Under the pieces are notes generated by a model. The model saw only the letters and a program-made list of their open reading frames with translations. It was not told the DNA's origin and did no database searches. 64,000 nucleotides of DNA from Allofranklinella schreckenbergeri (GTDB lineage: Bacteria; Pseudomonadota; Gammaproteobacteria; Burkholderiales; Burkholderiaceae_C): positions 62,001 through 126,000 of the forward strand of contig NZ_RDQM01000006.1 in NCBI RefSeq assembly GCF_003703475.1, in the 5' to 3' direction. A program made the translations under genes and the position numbers. Shown in pieces: positions 1-8,453 of this stretch. Within the stretch, counting starts at the first letter, position 1; every line of letters begins with the position of its first letter.

Positions 1-3000
1 ATCTTGAGAGAAGAAATTGGTGAAAACCACTTTGCCACTTTGTGCGCCTGCGGTGGCGTTGCTGATGTGCAAATCGCCGCCGCTGCGGATGAGCAACGCC
101 TGCCCGTCCAAACTCAGCCACTGCCCCTCGCTTTTGGCATACACCCCCTGGCCCGAGAGCAAACCGGCGCCGTAGTAAATCTCGCCCTTGCCATCCAGGT
201 CTTGCACCACCGTCGTGCCGCCCATGGCCAAATGCCCGAACCCGATGCGGTACACATCGTGGCCCCTCAAATCCGTCACCGCATCATTGCCACGGCTGAG
301 GCGGTAATCGTCATCGCCATCACGGTCGAACATCACATCGTCGCCCGTGCTGCTGATGTACGTATCGTTGCCATCGCCGCCTTCCATGCGGGCCGTCTCC
401 GCCCCGGCTATCAGCACATCGTTGCCATCCTCGCCGTACAGCACGTCCTCGCCCGTGCCGCCCATCAGCGTGTCATCGCCCTCGCCGCCCTTGAGCTTGT
501 CCAGCTCGCCATCTTCCTCCCGGGCGTCAAGCGTATCGTCCCCTTTGCCGCCAAACAACCTGTCTTGCCCTTTGCCAGCCACCAGGGTGTCGTTGCCATC
601 GCCGCCATCGGGCAGCGGCTGGGAATCATCGCCCCACAACACATCATCCCCATCGCCGCCTTCAAGGTAATCATCGCCCGTCTGGCCCGCTATCCAGTCA
701 TTGCCCTCACCGCCATACAGCTTGTCGTCGCTGCCCTTTTCCGCAACGCGATCCTCGCGGATGAAATTGCGCCAGGGCGTCAGCGTGAAATCCTGCTCCG
801 ATTGCGACCACTGCCACTCAAACACATTGCCCCTTGGGATGGCCAGAGCCGCATCCGGCCCGTCGCGCAAGCGCCGGATAGAGCCATCGGGCATCCAGCG
901 ATAAGCCACAATGCCATCATTGGCCCCGCCAATGGGCATGGAGCTGCTGCTCACCGCGTAATCGGCATCGCCCAGAATCAAATCATCGCCCGCGCCCCCA
1001 TGCACATGGTCGGCGCCACCGCCACCGAACAACACATCCTCGGCCGAGCTGCCGAAAACCCAATCGCTGCCAGCCTGAGCGCTGATCCAGTCGCCGCGCC
1101 GAGTCCGCTCATTGGCCATTTCCGCTGGGCCAAGCGGCTGCAAATAAGCCAGTGAGCCATCGCCGCCCCAAAGCGTATCGTTGCCGCCGCCGCCATAAAT
1201 GATGTCGCTATCGCCTGCGCCATAAACCACATCGTCATCGCCGGTCAAATCGGCGCGATTCATTCCCGCCAAAATGAACTCGCGGCCGGAGCCGCCGCGC
1301 ACATAATCGCTGCCCCCCTGTGCATAAACCAGATTGGTCAGGCTATCGCCCGTGAAAATCACATCGCCGTGTGCGCTGCCGGAAAACTGAGCCGAGCGAG
1401 GGCCGCCATGCACTGCAATACCTTCAGGCGCATGGTTGCCCACATAGTTGTGAAACAGGGAGGAATTGCGGTGATCGAGCGCGAAGCGCAAATCCTGGGG
1501 CAACAGGCCCGGGCGCTGGTCGAAATCCACCTGCAAGCCCAACTGGCCGTTTTGCCAATGCATCAAATGCGCCAGTGGCTGATAAGCGCCATCGAGCAAG
1601 GCGGCGAACTCCCACTGGCCGTCTGGCATTGAACTCAAGCGATAAGTGGCCCTGGCCTCTGGATTGGTGCTGTAGAACACCTGGGCCTGATGGCCATCGT
1701 TGACAGGCAAATCGGCGCGGGCGAAAGACAGGGAAGCCAAAACATCATGCCCCACTTGTAAAGCGCCCTGACCATCGGTATCGAAAACGGTGGCTATGCC
1801 CTTGTTGGATGCAGACAAGACATAAACATCATGGCCGCTACCTCCCTCAAGATAATCATTGCCGCCACGGCCATCGAGCCTGTCGTTGCCAGCGCCGCCA
1901 TAGATGCGATCAACCAGCCAATGTCCCAACAAATTCTGATCATCCTCGCTGCTGCCAAAAATCACCTGCCGCAACGTGTTCACGCCCGACTCCACTTTCT
2001 CACCGCTGGCGATATCGAAGAAATCCGTACTTCTTTCATCCAGGTAAATGCCATTGAATGAATATTTTTTAATCAATGCATTGAGAAAATCTGCCCTATC
2101 CGTAATCCATTCTGACGTAATGCTCCCTGAGCCGGTCTGCGCATCAAAAATTTGCAGATTCTGCAAAACATCAGAAGGCAAATTCAGGGAAGACACATCC
2201 ACACTGATGGCGGAAAGTGATTGCAAGGCATTGCGCACGTCAATATCGTGTTGCGCCTGTTGCACCAGTTGCGCGGTATCCAAAGAAAGCATGCGGGCGC
2301 CGATGCTTTCGATTTTGGCAGGCGTCATTGTTTTGAAGAAATCATGGGCCGCCTGCTGGAAGCCATCCTTATCCGTTTGCCCCAGCAAAGGCTTGCCCTG
2401 ATAAACGCCGCGCAGCATATCCAGGAAATGGGCACTGCCAATATCCGCAATCAAACCGACTGCCGGGGCGATAGTCGGAGAGAAATTCGCCACATGCTTG
2501 ACAAGGCCCAGCCAATCCCCGCTGGAAATATTGATATTGATTTGCGCCTTGATGGACTCGAGATACTCATCATGGCTTGGAAAGATGATGCGTGTTCGGG
2601 CGTAAGCAATCAAGCGGGCCAACTCATACAGGCCAACGGCAAGCCCCTCTGCCATGCTGGCCTTCCATGCCTGCGCATAAGCGGACGTGGCAAAAAGAAT
2701 ATTCTTGAAATCGTCAAGCGAATCAACCTTCTGGTTTTCCTGCAAAGCTGCTGCGGCCACTCCATCACGCGCGGGCTCGGCCAGCAAACGCCAGGTTTCG
2801 AACGGGTCTTTTCCGCCCAGCAAATTGAAGCCCAGCGTGCCGGACCAGGCTGAATTGAATTCGATGGCGTCGTCTGATCCGGGCAGATGGCCTTTGTACA
2901 GGTTTTTGCCTATGGAGCTGGCATCATCTTGCGCCAATTGTGCAATGGTTGGGACAGTCCAAGGCGCATAGTCTTCTATTGATTTTAGGCCGAATAAAGA

Positions 3001-3372
3001 TTGGTAGAAATTGAACGCCACGCCATTGGAGGCCTGTTGCATTTCTTCGGCGGTGAAATGACGCCCAAGCCGCAAGAATCCTTGGTAATCCGTGAAGGTC
3101 CTGATGAAAGTGCTGTGCAAGCCAACGCCGGCATTGGCGCTGATGGCAACATCCGTCCACAGTTTGACGTTTTTGAAATCCTGCAAATCCTGCCCTTGAG
3201 GAGTGCCTGCTTCAATATGCTGCCCCAATAATTCGGAGAGCTTTTTGTAAAAAGCCACCCAGTTGCCATGTGAGGTAAGGCTATTCCCGCCATCTGGCAC
3301 GTGTTCCAGTACGGCGCGCAATGCCTGTTGTTCGGTTTCCGTGAATCGGTATTTGGGGTAAGGGTTGTTCAT
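1..3372 (-). CDS. RTX calcium-binding protein, unrecognised N-terminal domain, 3' end outside window
   Basis: Open frame of 1124 codons running off the left edge, so the C-terminus is missing. Start ATG at 3370-3372 has a GGAGGAG site formed by the last codons of the upstream gene, three bases away. No signal peptide, as expected for type I secretion. Residues 1-370 match no family I know. Nonapeptide GGxGxDxLx repeats lie at about 490-520, 680-810 and 880-1025, followed by a segment resembling the haemolysin-type calcium-binding related domain. Residues ~330-370 and ~490-690 are homologous to the lipase RTX protein at 5380-7701, and the stretch 1305-1738 is nearly identical in DNA. Family knowledge: Ca2+-folded repeats secreted by an ABC/MFP/TolC system, which is not in this window. 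Role as secreted effector is inferred. Confidence 0.85.
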   Translation of the reverse strand, partial: MNNPYPKYRFTETEQQALRAVLEHVPDGGNSLTSHGNWVAFYKKLSELLGQHIEAGTPQGQDLQDFKNVKLWTDVAISANAGVGLHSTFIRTFTDYQGFLRLGRHFTAEEMQQASNGVAFNFYQSLFGLKSIEDYAPWTVPTIAQLAQDDASSIGKNLYKGHLPGSDDAIEFNSAWSGTLGFNLLGGKDPFETWRLLAEPARDGVAAAALQENQKVDSLDDFKNILFATSAYAQAWKASMAEGLAVGLYELARLIAYARTRIIFPSHDEYLESIKAQININISSGDWLGLVKHVANFSPTIAPAVGLIADIGSAHFLDMLRGVYQGKPLLGQTDKDGFQQAAHDFFKTMTPAKIESIGARMLSLDTAQLVQQAQHDIDVRNALQSLSAISVDVSSLNLPSDVLQNLQIFDAQTGSGSITSEWITDRADFLNALIKKYSFNGIYLDERSTDFFDIASGEKVESGVNTLRQVIFGSSEDDQNLLGHWLVDRIYGGAGNDRLDGRGGNDYLEGGSGHDVYVLSASNKGIATVFDTDGQGALQVGHDVLASLSFARADLPVNDGHQAQVFYSTNPEARATYRLSSMPDGQWEFAALLDGAYQPLAHLMHWQNGQLGLQVDFDQRPGLLPQDLRFALDHRNSSLFHNYVGNHAPEGIAVHGGPRSAQFSGSAHGDVIFTGDSLTNLVYAQGGSDYVRGGSGREFILAGMNRADLTGDDDVVYGAGDSDIIYGGGGNDTLWGGDGSLAYLQPLGPAEMANERTRRGDWISAQAGSDWVFGSSAEDVLFGGGGADHVHGGAGDDLILGDADYAVSSSSMPIGGANDGIVAYRWMPDGSIRRLRDGPDAALAIPRGNVFEWQWSQSEQDFTLTPWRNFIREDRVAEKGSDDKLYGGEGNDWIAGQTGDDYLEGGDGDDVLWGDDSQPLPDGGDGNDTLVAGKGQDRLFGGKGDDTLDAREEDGELDKLKGGEGDDTLMGGTGEDVLYGEDGNDVLIAGAETARMEGGDGNDTYISSTGDDVMFDRDGDDDYRLSRGNDAVTDLRGHDVYRIGFGHLAMGGTTVVQDLDGKGEIYYGAGLLSGQGVYAKSEGQWLSLDGQALLIRSGGDLHISNATAGAQSGKVVFTNFFSQD
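1305..1738. repeat. near-identical RTX block, copy 1
   Basis: About 434 bp matching 5496-5929 with only a handful of substitutions, while flanking coding sequence diverges. It encodes the conserved region that starts with DLPVNDGHQAQVF and extends to the GGSD repeat. Such local identity suggests recent gene conversion between cassettes. Confidence 0.85.
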
Positions 3373-3375
3373 GGT

Positions 3376-4218
3376 TTACTCCTCCACTACGATGGCTTCA
3401 AGAAAATCACTGACCTCTTTTACGATTTGGTCAATGTAAGGGATTTGCTTGTGGGTGAGAAGTACTGTGGCCATGACTTCTCCTGTTTTTTTGTCTGAAA
3501 CCACGCCTCGGCAGGTCCGGTAAGGTTCTTCACTGAATTCCGAATTGGTTATATGGTCTATTTTTTTCGTATAGATTGATCTGCCCCCTTCCGGGGTGTC
3601 CTCAGGAATTTTTGGGGTGCAGCTGAAAATATCTGGCGTTCCCCATTTTGGATGCTTTGTTCCTCTGGCTCCCCAGAATACGCCGCCTCTTACAATATCC
3701 TTTCCAGCCAAAGGATCTGGGCCTTCGCGTGATTCTCTGCCAAAGTTTGGATACAAATCCAAAGGATAGATTTTGTGCGGGATTTTTGGGGTCCAGCGCC
3801 AACTTTCATTGAATTTATTTTTGGTGTATTCGAGATATTGAGAAGGGTTTTCGTGGGAATGGGTGGATATGGAATTCAGGAAGACCGTATCGTAGCCGAT
3901 TTCTTTATTGGAATAATTTCTTTTCAATCTTATGTATCTAATATATACGACTGTAGCTTTTCCTTTTTCACAATCCCATGATTTCCCGTGTTCTGCCTTG
4001 ATCAGTATCCCCGAAACGGTTTCTACTACATCCTGTCCGTTATGCTGGAACACCCGAATTTTGCAAGGATTTTTTGCTGCGGCGATTCTGGCCTCTCGCG
4101 TGGCATCCATCATCAATTTGAATGAAGTTGCCTTATAGGCTAACAGGCCAACCCCAAGGGCAATGAATACCCTTGGAAGGAAGTGTCGCCAATCCGGTTT
4201 TTTGTTTCCTTGCTTCAT
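3376..4218 (-). CDS. single-pass membrane-anchored protein, partner of RTX protein (copy 1)
   Basis: 280 aa from the ATG at 4216-4218 (MKQGNKKPDW); an in-frame TTG eight codons upstream is less likely. One membrane segment at about residues 14-29, then a soluble domain rich in charged and aromatic residues. I recognise no family. The stop is three bases before the RTX gene start and its final codons supply that gene's ribosome binding site, so the two are translationally coupled. The gene is AT-rich relative to the core genes. A nearly identical copy lies at 4320-5162. Position in front of a secreted RTX protein suggests an immunity, chaperone or anchoring role, but this is inference only. 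Confidence 0.8.
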   Translation of the reverse strand: MKQGNKKPDWRHFLPRVFIALGVGLLAYKATSFKLMMDATREARIAAAKNPCKIRVFQHNGQDVVETVSGILIKAEHGKSWDCEKGKATVVYIRYIRLKRNYSNKEIGYDTVFLNSISTHSHENPSQYLEYTKNKFNESWRWTPKIPHKIYPLDLYPNFGRESREGPDPLAGKDIVRGGVFWGARGTKHPKWGTPDIFSCTPKIPEDTPEGGRSIYTKKIDHITNSEFSEEPYRTCRGVVSDKKTGEVMATVLLTHKQIPYIDQIVKEVSDFLEAIVVEE

Positions 4219-4272
4219 GACGGATCTCGGTAACTTATGCAATTTTTGTGATTTCCGGAAGGCAAGGCTTAT

Positions 4273-4317
4273 TGTTCGGTTTCCGTGAATCGGTATTTGG
4301 GGTAAGGGTTGTTCATG
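4273..4317 (-). pseudogene. vestigial RTX gene start left by tandem duplication
   Basis: Reading leftwards from the ATG at 4315-4317 gives MNNPYPKYRFTETEQ and then TAA. The first 15 codons and the preceding ribosome site match the RTX gene starting at 3372, after which homology ends. This marks the junction of the 944-bp duplication that copied the 280-aa gene together with the beginning of the RTX gene. Confidence 0.85.
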
Positions 4318-4319
4318 GT

Positions 4320-5162
4320 TTACTCCTCCACTGCGATGGTTTCAAGAAAGTCACTGACCTCTTTTACGATTTGGTCAATGTAAGGGATTTGCTTGTGGGT
4401 GAGAAGTACTGTGGCCATGACTTCTCCTGTTTTTTTGTCTGAAACGACGCCCCGACAGGTCCGGCGAGGTTCTTCACTGAATTCCGAATTGGTTATATAG
4501 TCTATTTTTTTCGTATAGATTGATCTGCCCCCTTCCGGGGCGTCCTCAGGAATTTTTGGGGTGCAGCTGAAAATATCTGGCGTCCCCCATTTTGGATGCT
4601 TTGTTCCTCTGACTCCCCAGAATACGCCGCCTCTTACAATATCCTTTCCAGCCAAAGGATCTGGGCCTTCGCGTGATTCTCTGCCAAAGTTTGGATACAA
4701 ATCCAAAGGATGGGTTTTGTGCGGAATTTTTGGGGTCCAGCGCCATTCTTCATTTGATTTATTTTTCATGCGTTCAAGATATTGAGAGGGATTTTTGTGA
4801 GAGTGAATAAATATGAAATTCAGGAAGACCGTATCGTAGCCGATTTCTTTGTTGGAGTAATTTTTCTTTAATTCTATATATCTCGTGTGCGCTCCTGTAG
4901 CTTTTCCATTTTCGCAATCCCATGATTTCCCGTGTTCTGCCTTGATCAGTATCCCCGAAACGGTTTCTACTACATCCTGTCCGTTATGCTGGAACACCCG
5001 AATTTTGCAAGGGTTTTTTGCTGCGGCGATTCTGGCCTCTCTCGTGGCATCCATCATCAATTTGAATGAAGTTGCCTTATAGGCTAACAGGCCAACCCCA
5101 AGGACAATAAATGCCCTGGGAAGGAAGTGTCGCCGATCCAGTTTTTTGTTTCCTTGCTTCAT
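4320..5162 (-). CDS. single-pass membrane-anchored protein, partner of RTX protein (copy 2)
   Basis: 280 aa from the ATG at 5160-5162. Differs from copy 1 at scattered positions (for example around residues 95-140) and is otherwise the same, with the same N-terminal membrane segment. The unit repeats with a 944-bp period (4320 against 3376). Instead of a full RTX gene it is followed by a 15-codon remnant of one. Scattered substitutions with no frameshift suggest both copies have stayed under some selection. Function unknown; a second immunity-like or accessory copy is the simplest reading. Confidence 0.8.
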   Translation of the reverse strand: MKQGNKKLDRRHFLPRAFIVLGVGLLAYKATSFKLMMDATREARIAAAKNPCKIRVFQHNGQDVVETVSGILIKAEHGKSWDCENGKATGAHTRYIELKKNYSNKEIGYDTVFLNFIFIHSHKNPSQYLERMKNKSNEEWRWTPKIPHKTHPLDLYPNFGRESREGPDPLAGKDIVRGGVFWGVRGTKHPKWGTPDIFSCTPKIPEDAPEGGRSIYTKKIDYITNSEFSEEPRRTCRGVVSDKKTGEVMATVLLTHKQIPYIDQIVKEVSDFLETIAVEE

Positions 5163-5396
5163 GATGGATCTGGGGGGCTTATGCAAGTTGTGTGTTTTTT
5201 GATACTTTTCAAAAGATCGCTTGCTGGTAAATACTTCAGGTTTTTGCGATGTTGACTCTTGCGCCTTTATAAGAAATTTTTTCTGTCGTGGCTACACTTT
5301 CGATTGTTAACAATAGTCAGTAGGTCTAGGCTTGATTTTGCAATTGTCAAGCAATGTCTGGCGATGATGGTTTTTCATTTCAATGGGCAAAAAAAT
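5163..5396 (-). other. intercassette region, repeated near 10.8-10.97 kb
   Basis: No gene seen. From about 5280 it matches 10815-10960 (shared landmarks CAATTGTCAAGCAATGTCTG and the palindromic terminator). It separates the lipase cassette from the next cassette downstream. Confidence 0.6.
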
Positions 5397-7701
5397 ATGC
5401 CGTTTCCGGCATGATTTTTAGCGAATTTATTTTTCCTGATGAAAACTCGTCGTGCATGTCCGAACTGCCATCCTCGGCCGAGCTGACAAAAACCAAATCG
5501 CTGCCCCCCTGTGCATAAACCAGATTGGCCAGGCTATCGCCCGTGAAAATCACATCGCCGTGTGCGCTGCCGGAAAACTGAGCCGAGCGAGGGCCGCCAT
5601 GCACTGCAATACCTTCAGGCGCATGGTTGCCCACATAGTTGTGAAACAGGGAGGAATTGCGGTGATCGAGCGCGAAGCGCAAATCCTGTGGCAGCAGGCC
5701 CGGGCGCTGGTCGAAATCCACCTGCAAGCCCAACTGGCCGTTTTGCCAATGCATCAAATGCGCCAGTGGCTGATAAGCGCCATCGAGCAAGGCGGCGAAC
5801 TCCCACTGGCCGTCTGGCATTGAACTCAAGCGATAAGTGGCCCTGGCCTCTGGATTGGTGCTGTAGAACACCTGGGCCTGATGGCCATCGTTGACAGGCA
5901 AATCGGCGCGGGCGAAAGACAGGGAAGCCAGAGCCGAGCCATTGACGCTCAACTGCCCCTTGCCATCCGTGTCAAGAATCGTATCGATGCCCCGATCATG
6001 CGTATCGAGCAGATACGTGTCGTGCCCAATCCCCCCTTCGAGATAATCACTGCCGCCTCGACCATTGAGGGTATCGTCGCCTGCGCCTGCATAAATGCGA
6101 TCGGCAAAGCCAGCCCCTTGCAACTTGCTTTCATCATCGGCCGCTTCGGAGCCGAAAATGACTTTCTGGCGATGTGAGCTGAAACCCGTAGCCACACTTG
6201 AATTGCTGCTCAAATCCTCGTAACTGGTGGCAGTGCTGCTGCGTACCAGACCATCGCCTTGCATCTGGCTGCGCATTGATGTCAGCAGGAAATCGACACG
6301 ATCTGCAATCCAGCTTTGCGTCAGAACACCCTTGCCCGAGTCGGAATCGTACAAATCCAGAAAATGGTCGGAATTAAGGGCGTCGTAATCTATGCCACTG
6401 ATGAAAAAAGTATTCATCTTCTGCAAGGCATAGCGAATGGCCATGCCGTCGGCATCATTGCGATTGGCAGATGAAATAAAATGCTGTGAAGATTCAGGCA
6501 AACTATGTAGTTCTGCATTGGTGTAATCATTTTTGGTGATCAAATCCAATGCGGCGGGATTGATGAAAACTTTTTCATTGATGGAATTTATTTTTTGATA
6601 AAGATCTTCTCTTGCCCCTTCCCTGCTTTTTCCTGATACTCCAAATATTTCCCCGAGACGATCCACCATCTGCTCGAGAGTCAGGGACTCTTTGCGACTT
6701 AGGGTGAGCAGCATTTTATCCAGGTCGGCAAAGGAAAGTCCCTTGTTCAGAGCATGGAGCACGCGATAGACGGCAAGGCTGTCATTCATCTGGCCCGATC
6801 CATGACCAAATGTATCCTGATGCAAAGTAGCTTGCTCTATATAAACCGGATCGTGTCCGCCCATTTGACGCAAATAAAAATGCTGCGTTACGATTTCCGG
6901 GTTTTTGTATCCGTAATAATTCGAAATTCTCTCGCCGGAAAATTTGCTCTCCCCTCCCAGCATTTCAAATAAATTTCGGATATTGACCTCTTGAGCAGAG
7001 GGAAGACCAGAAAAAATCCCCAGGCTAAACCCGGCGCCGTTGATGGTCGTGGCTTCAAGAGTTTGAAAAAGCCGAGTGGCGGCTACAGCAAGATGCCCAC
7101 CAAGAGAGTGACCAACCACCCCCATGATTTGGGAAACGTTAGGCGCATCTGCAAGAATGCCCATGTAACTGTTCGAAAATGGAACATTTGCAATTGTTTT
7201 GAGCTTGTTGGACAGACCAGTGTCGATGATGATGTCGTGGCGTGTTGTATCAATATTGAGGGGGATATCCCCCAATGTCTGCAATTCCTTCCCCTGGAAT
7301 CGGCGGCCTGCTGCGGTTGTGATACGCAAAATGAAATTGTAAAGATCCACGATTTGTTCGGTCGCGGAGCCATCCAGAACAATGTCACCAATATCGGCTT
7401 GGACATCATTCGTAAAAAATGGAGGCTTCCATTGCAGACCTGCTTCTGTCCCACGCACCGCAATCACATAAGGCTGTGTGGCGCTGGGATCCTTGCTTTT
7501 GAAAAGCGTGGCTGAGAATCCGGAGGGCGTGTTGGACTCCTGGTAAACCACTTCCCACCTTCTTATGAAGTCTTCGGCTTGGGATTTCGAGAAACCTCTT
7601 TCTCGCAGTGCTTTTGAAGTTGCGTCCAGATTTTTTGGGGCTGCAAAGTCCGTGTAGCTGGCCTCAGACAAAAGTGCTGCTTCATATGCATTGACTCTCA
7701 T
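5380..7701 (-). CDS. RTX lipase-like protein (class 3 lipase fold), rearranged C-terminus
   Basis: 773 aa. The N-terminal half is a class 3 lipase-like alpha/beta hydrolase: VRGT at 82-85 (usual FRGT/VRGT element) and nucleophile motif GHSLGG at 197-202 with Ser199; His283 or His300 could be the catalytic His. Residues ~415-470 begin a linker shared with the RTX protein at 1-3372, RTX repeats follow at ~536-560, then a block at ~598-735 almost identical to that protein. It ends abruptly after one more GGSD repeat in out-of-family sequence that overlaps the terminator, so most C-terminal repeats and possibly the secretion signal have been lost. ATG preceded by GGAG; start overlaps the upstream membrane-protein gene by ATGA. 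Phospholipase-type effector activity is inferred. Confidence 0.8.
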   Translation of the reverse strand: MRVNAYEAALLSEASYTDFAAPKNLDATSKALRERGFSKSQAEDFIRRWEVVYQESNTPSGFSATLFKSKDPSATQPYVIAVRGTEAGLQWKPPFFTNDVQADIGDIVLDGSATEQIVDLYNFILRITTAAGRRFQGKELQTLGDIPLNIDTTRHDIIIDTGLSNKLKTIANVPFSNSYMGILADAPNVSQIMGVVGHSLGGHLAVAATRLFQTLEATTINGAGFSLGIFSGLPSAQEVNIRNLFEMLGGESKFSGERISNYYGYKNPEIVTQHFYLRQMGGHDPVYIEQATLHQDTFGHGSGQMNDSLAVYRVLHALNKGLSFADLDKMLLTLSRKESLTLEQMVDRLGEIFGVSGKSREGAREDLYQKINSINEKVFINPAALDLITKNDYTNAELHSLPESSQHFISSANRNDADGMAIRYALQKMNTFFISGIDYDALNSDHFLDLYDSDSGKGVLTQSWIADRVDFLLTSMRSQMQGDGLVRSSTATSYEDLSSNSSVATGFSSHRQKVIFGSEAADDESKLQGAGFADRIYAGAGDDTLNGRGGSDYLEGGIGHDTYLLDTHDRGIDTILDTDGKGQLSVNGSALASLSFARADLPVNDGHQAQVFYSTNPEARATYRLSSMPDGQWEFAALLDGAYQPLAHLMHWQNGQLGLQVDFDQRPGLLPQDLRFALDHRNSSLFHNYVGNHAPEGIAVHGGPRSAQFSGSAHGDVIFTGDSLANLVYAQGGSDLVFVSSAEDGSSDMHDEFSSGKINSLKIMPETAYFFAH
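5389..5416 (-). terminator. cassette terminator, now read through by the lipase ORF
   Basis: On the minus strand a stem ATGCCG / CGGCAT with a GAAA loop is followed by ATTTTTTTG. The same hairpin lies at 10934-10960. The lipase reading frame currently runs through it (last residues KIMPETAYFFAH), which indicates that the original stop codon was lost by rearrangement. Confidence 0.75.
5496..5929. repeat. near-identical RTX block, copy 2
   Basis: Partner of 1305-1738. The left end (ATCGCTGCC) is also the apparent microhomology at which the downstream RTX repeats of this lipase gene were deleted. Confidence 0.85.
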
Positions 7702-8291
7702 TTCAAATCTCCTCGTTGTGTGCTGCTGTTTTCAAAAATTTCCTTGATTTCCCAAAAAAGAGCTTCCCCTGCAATAGGGCATGCTCGCTTGTTAAGCCAA
7801 ATTCGGCCTAAAAAAGGAAGTTCATGTAACGGGCCAGTGTCCATATTTTTATAGTATGCCATTAATTCATTTGTTTTTGTGTCTCTGATTTCTTTTTTCC
7901 TTTCTATGAGTCTAAAATTTCTTTTTATGTTAAATATAAATAGTGCAAACCTTTCATTCAATATTATGATCTCCCTCTCGTCGTCTACTGTTATGGATTT
8001 TCTTTTTTTGGGGTCTAATGATTTTAGTGTCTCCCCATTTTCTTTTTCCCATGCCTCTGGTGTTTTTATGATTTTTAATCCGGATTCATTCTTGCAGAAT
8101 TGATGATAATTCCATTCGTGCAAAGGCGCATCCCAAAGGGCAATGCCCCATACGGGTAAAATCACAAAATAAAAGCCGGGGAATTTGATGCGCCAGCCTG
8201 CCTTGCGCATGCTGGAGTTCAAGGCGATGGCTGCCCATAGACTCAATCCAAAATAGCATAACCAGAAAAGAACAATGACAAGGCTTCCCAT
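7698..8291 (-). CDS. two-segment membrane protein encoded in front of RTX lipase
   Basis: 197 aa. Two hydrophobic segments at about residues 4-24 and 36-54, then a polar domain of ~140 residues. Its last four bases overlap the lipase start, so the pair is coupled. Residues 1-56 are identical to the 195-aa protein at 9974-10561 while the rest diverges strongly, keeping only short anchors such as the DTK-N-E/V-M pattern near residue 137. No recognised family. A membrane-bound immunity protein or dedicated chaperone whose soluble part tracks its effector would fit; this is inference from layout. Confidence 0.8.
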   Translation of the reverse strand: MGSLVIVLFWLCYFGLSLWAAIALNSSMRKAGWRIKFPGFYFVILPVWGIALWDAPLHEWNYHQFCKNESGLKIIKTPEAWEKENGETLKSLDPKKRKSITVDDEREIIILNERFALFIFNIKRNFRLIERKKEIRDTKTNELMAYYKNMDTGPLHELPFLGRIWLNKRACPIAGEALFWEIKEIFENSSTQRGDLK

Positions 8292-8453
8292 ATTTAAAAC
8301 TCCTGTTTGATGTATGTCGTTGGTTGCTGTGATTGGGGTTTTTAATGGAATTTTTTTCTTTTCTTGAAATCGAGGGGTTATTTTTCAACTTTTCGGCTTG
8401 CGCGTAAAAAATCATTCAAAATTCCATGAGGCACCCAGTCAACCTCCTGAAAA
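8120..8453. repeat. cassette upstream region plus conserved membrane-protein 5' end, copy 1
   Basis: About 335 bp matching 10390-10726 nearly base for base. Covers the first ~56 codons of the membrane-protein gene and about 160 bp upstream, including the shared ribosome site CAGGAG. The upstream part likely holds the cassette promoter, but I see no clear -35/-10 pair. Confidence 0.85.

Noticed and set aside
4-1155. 383-residue plus-strand open frame
   Set aside because: Antisense to the RTX gene; repetitive RTX codons keep the opposite strand open. The minus strand has the real protein with recognisable repeats.
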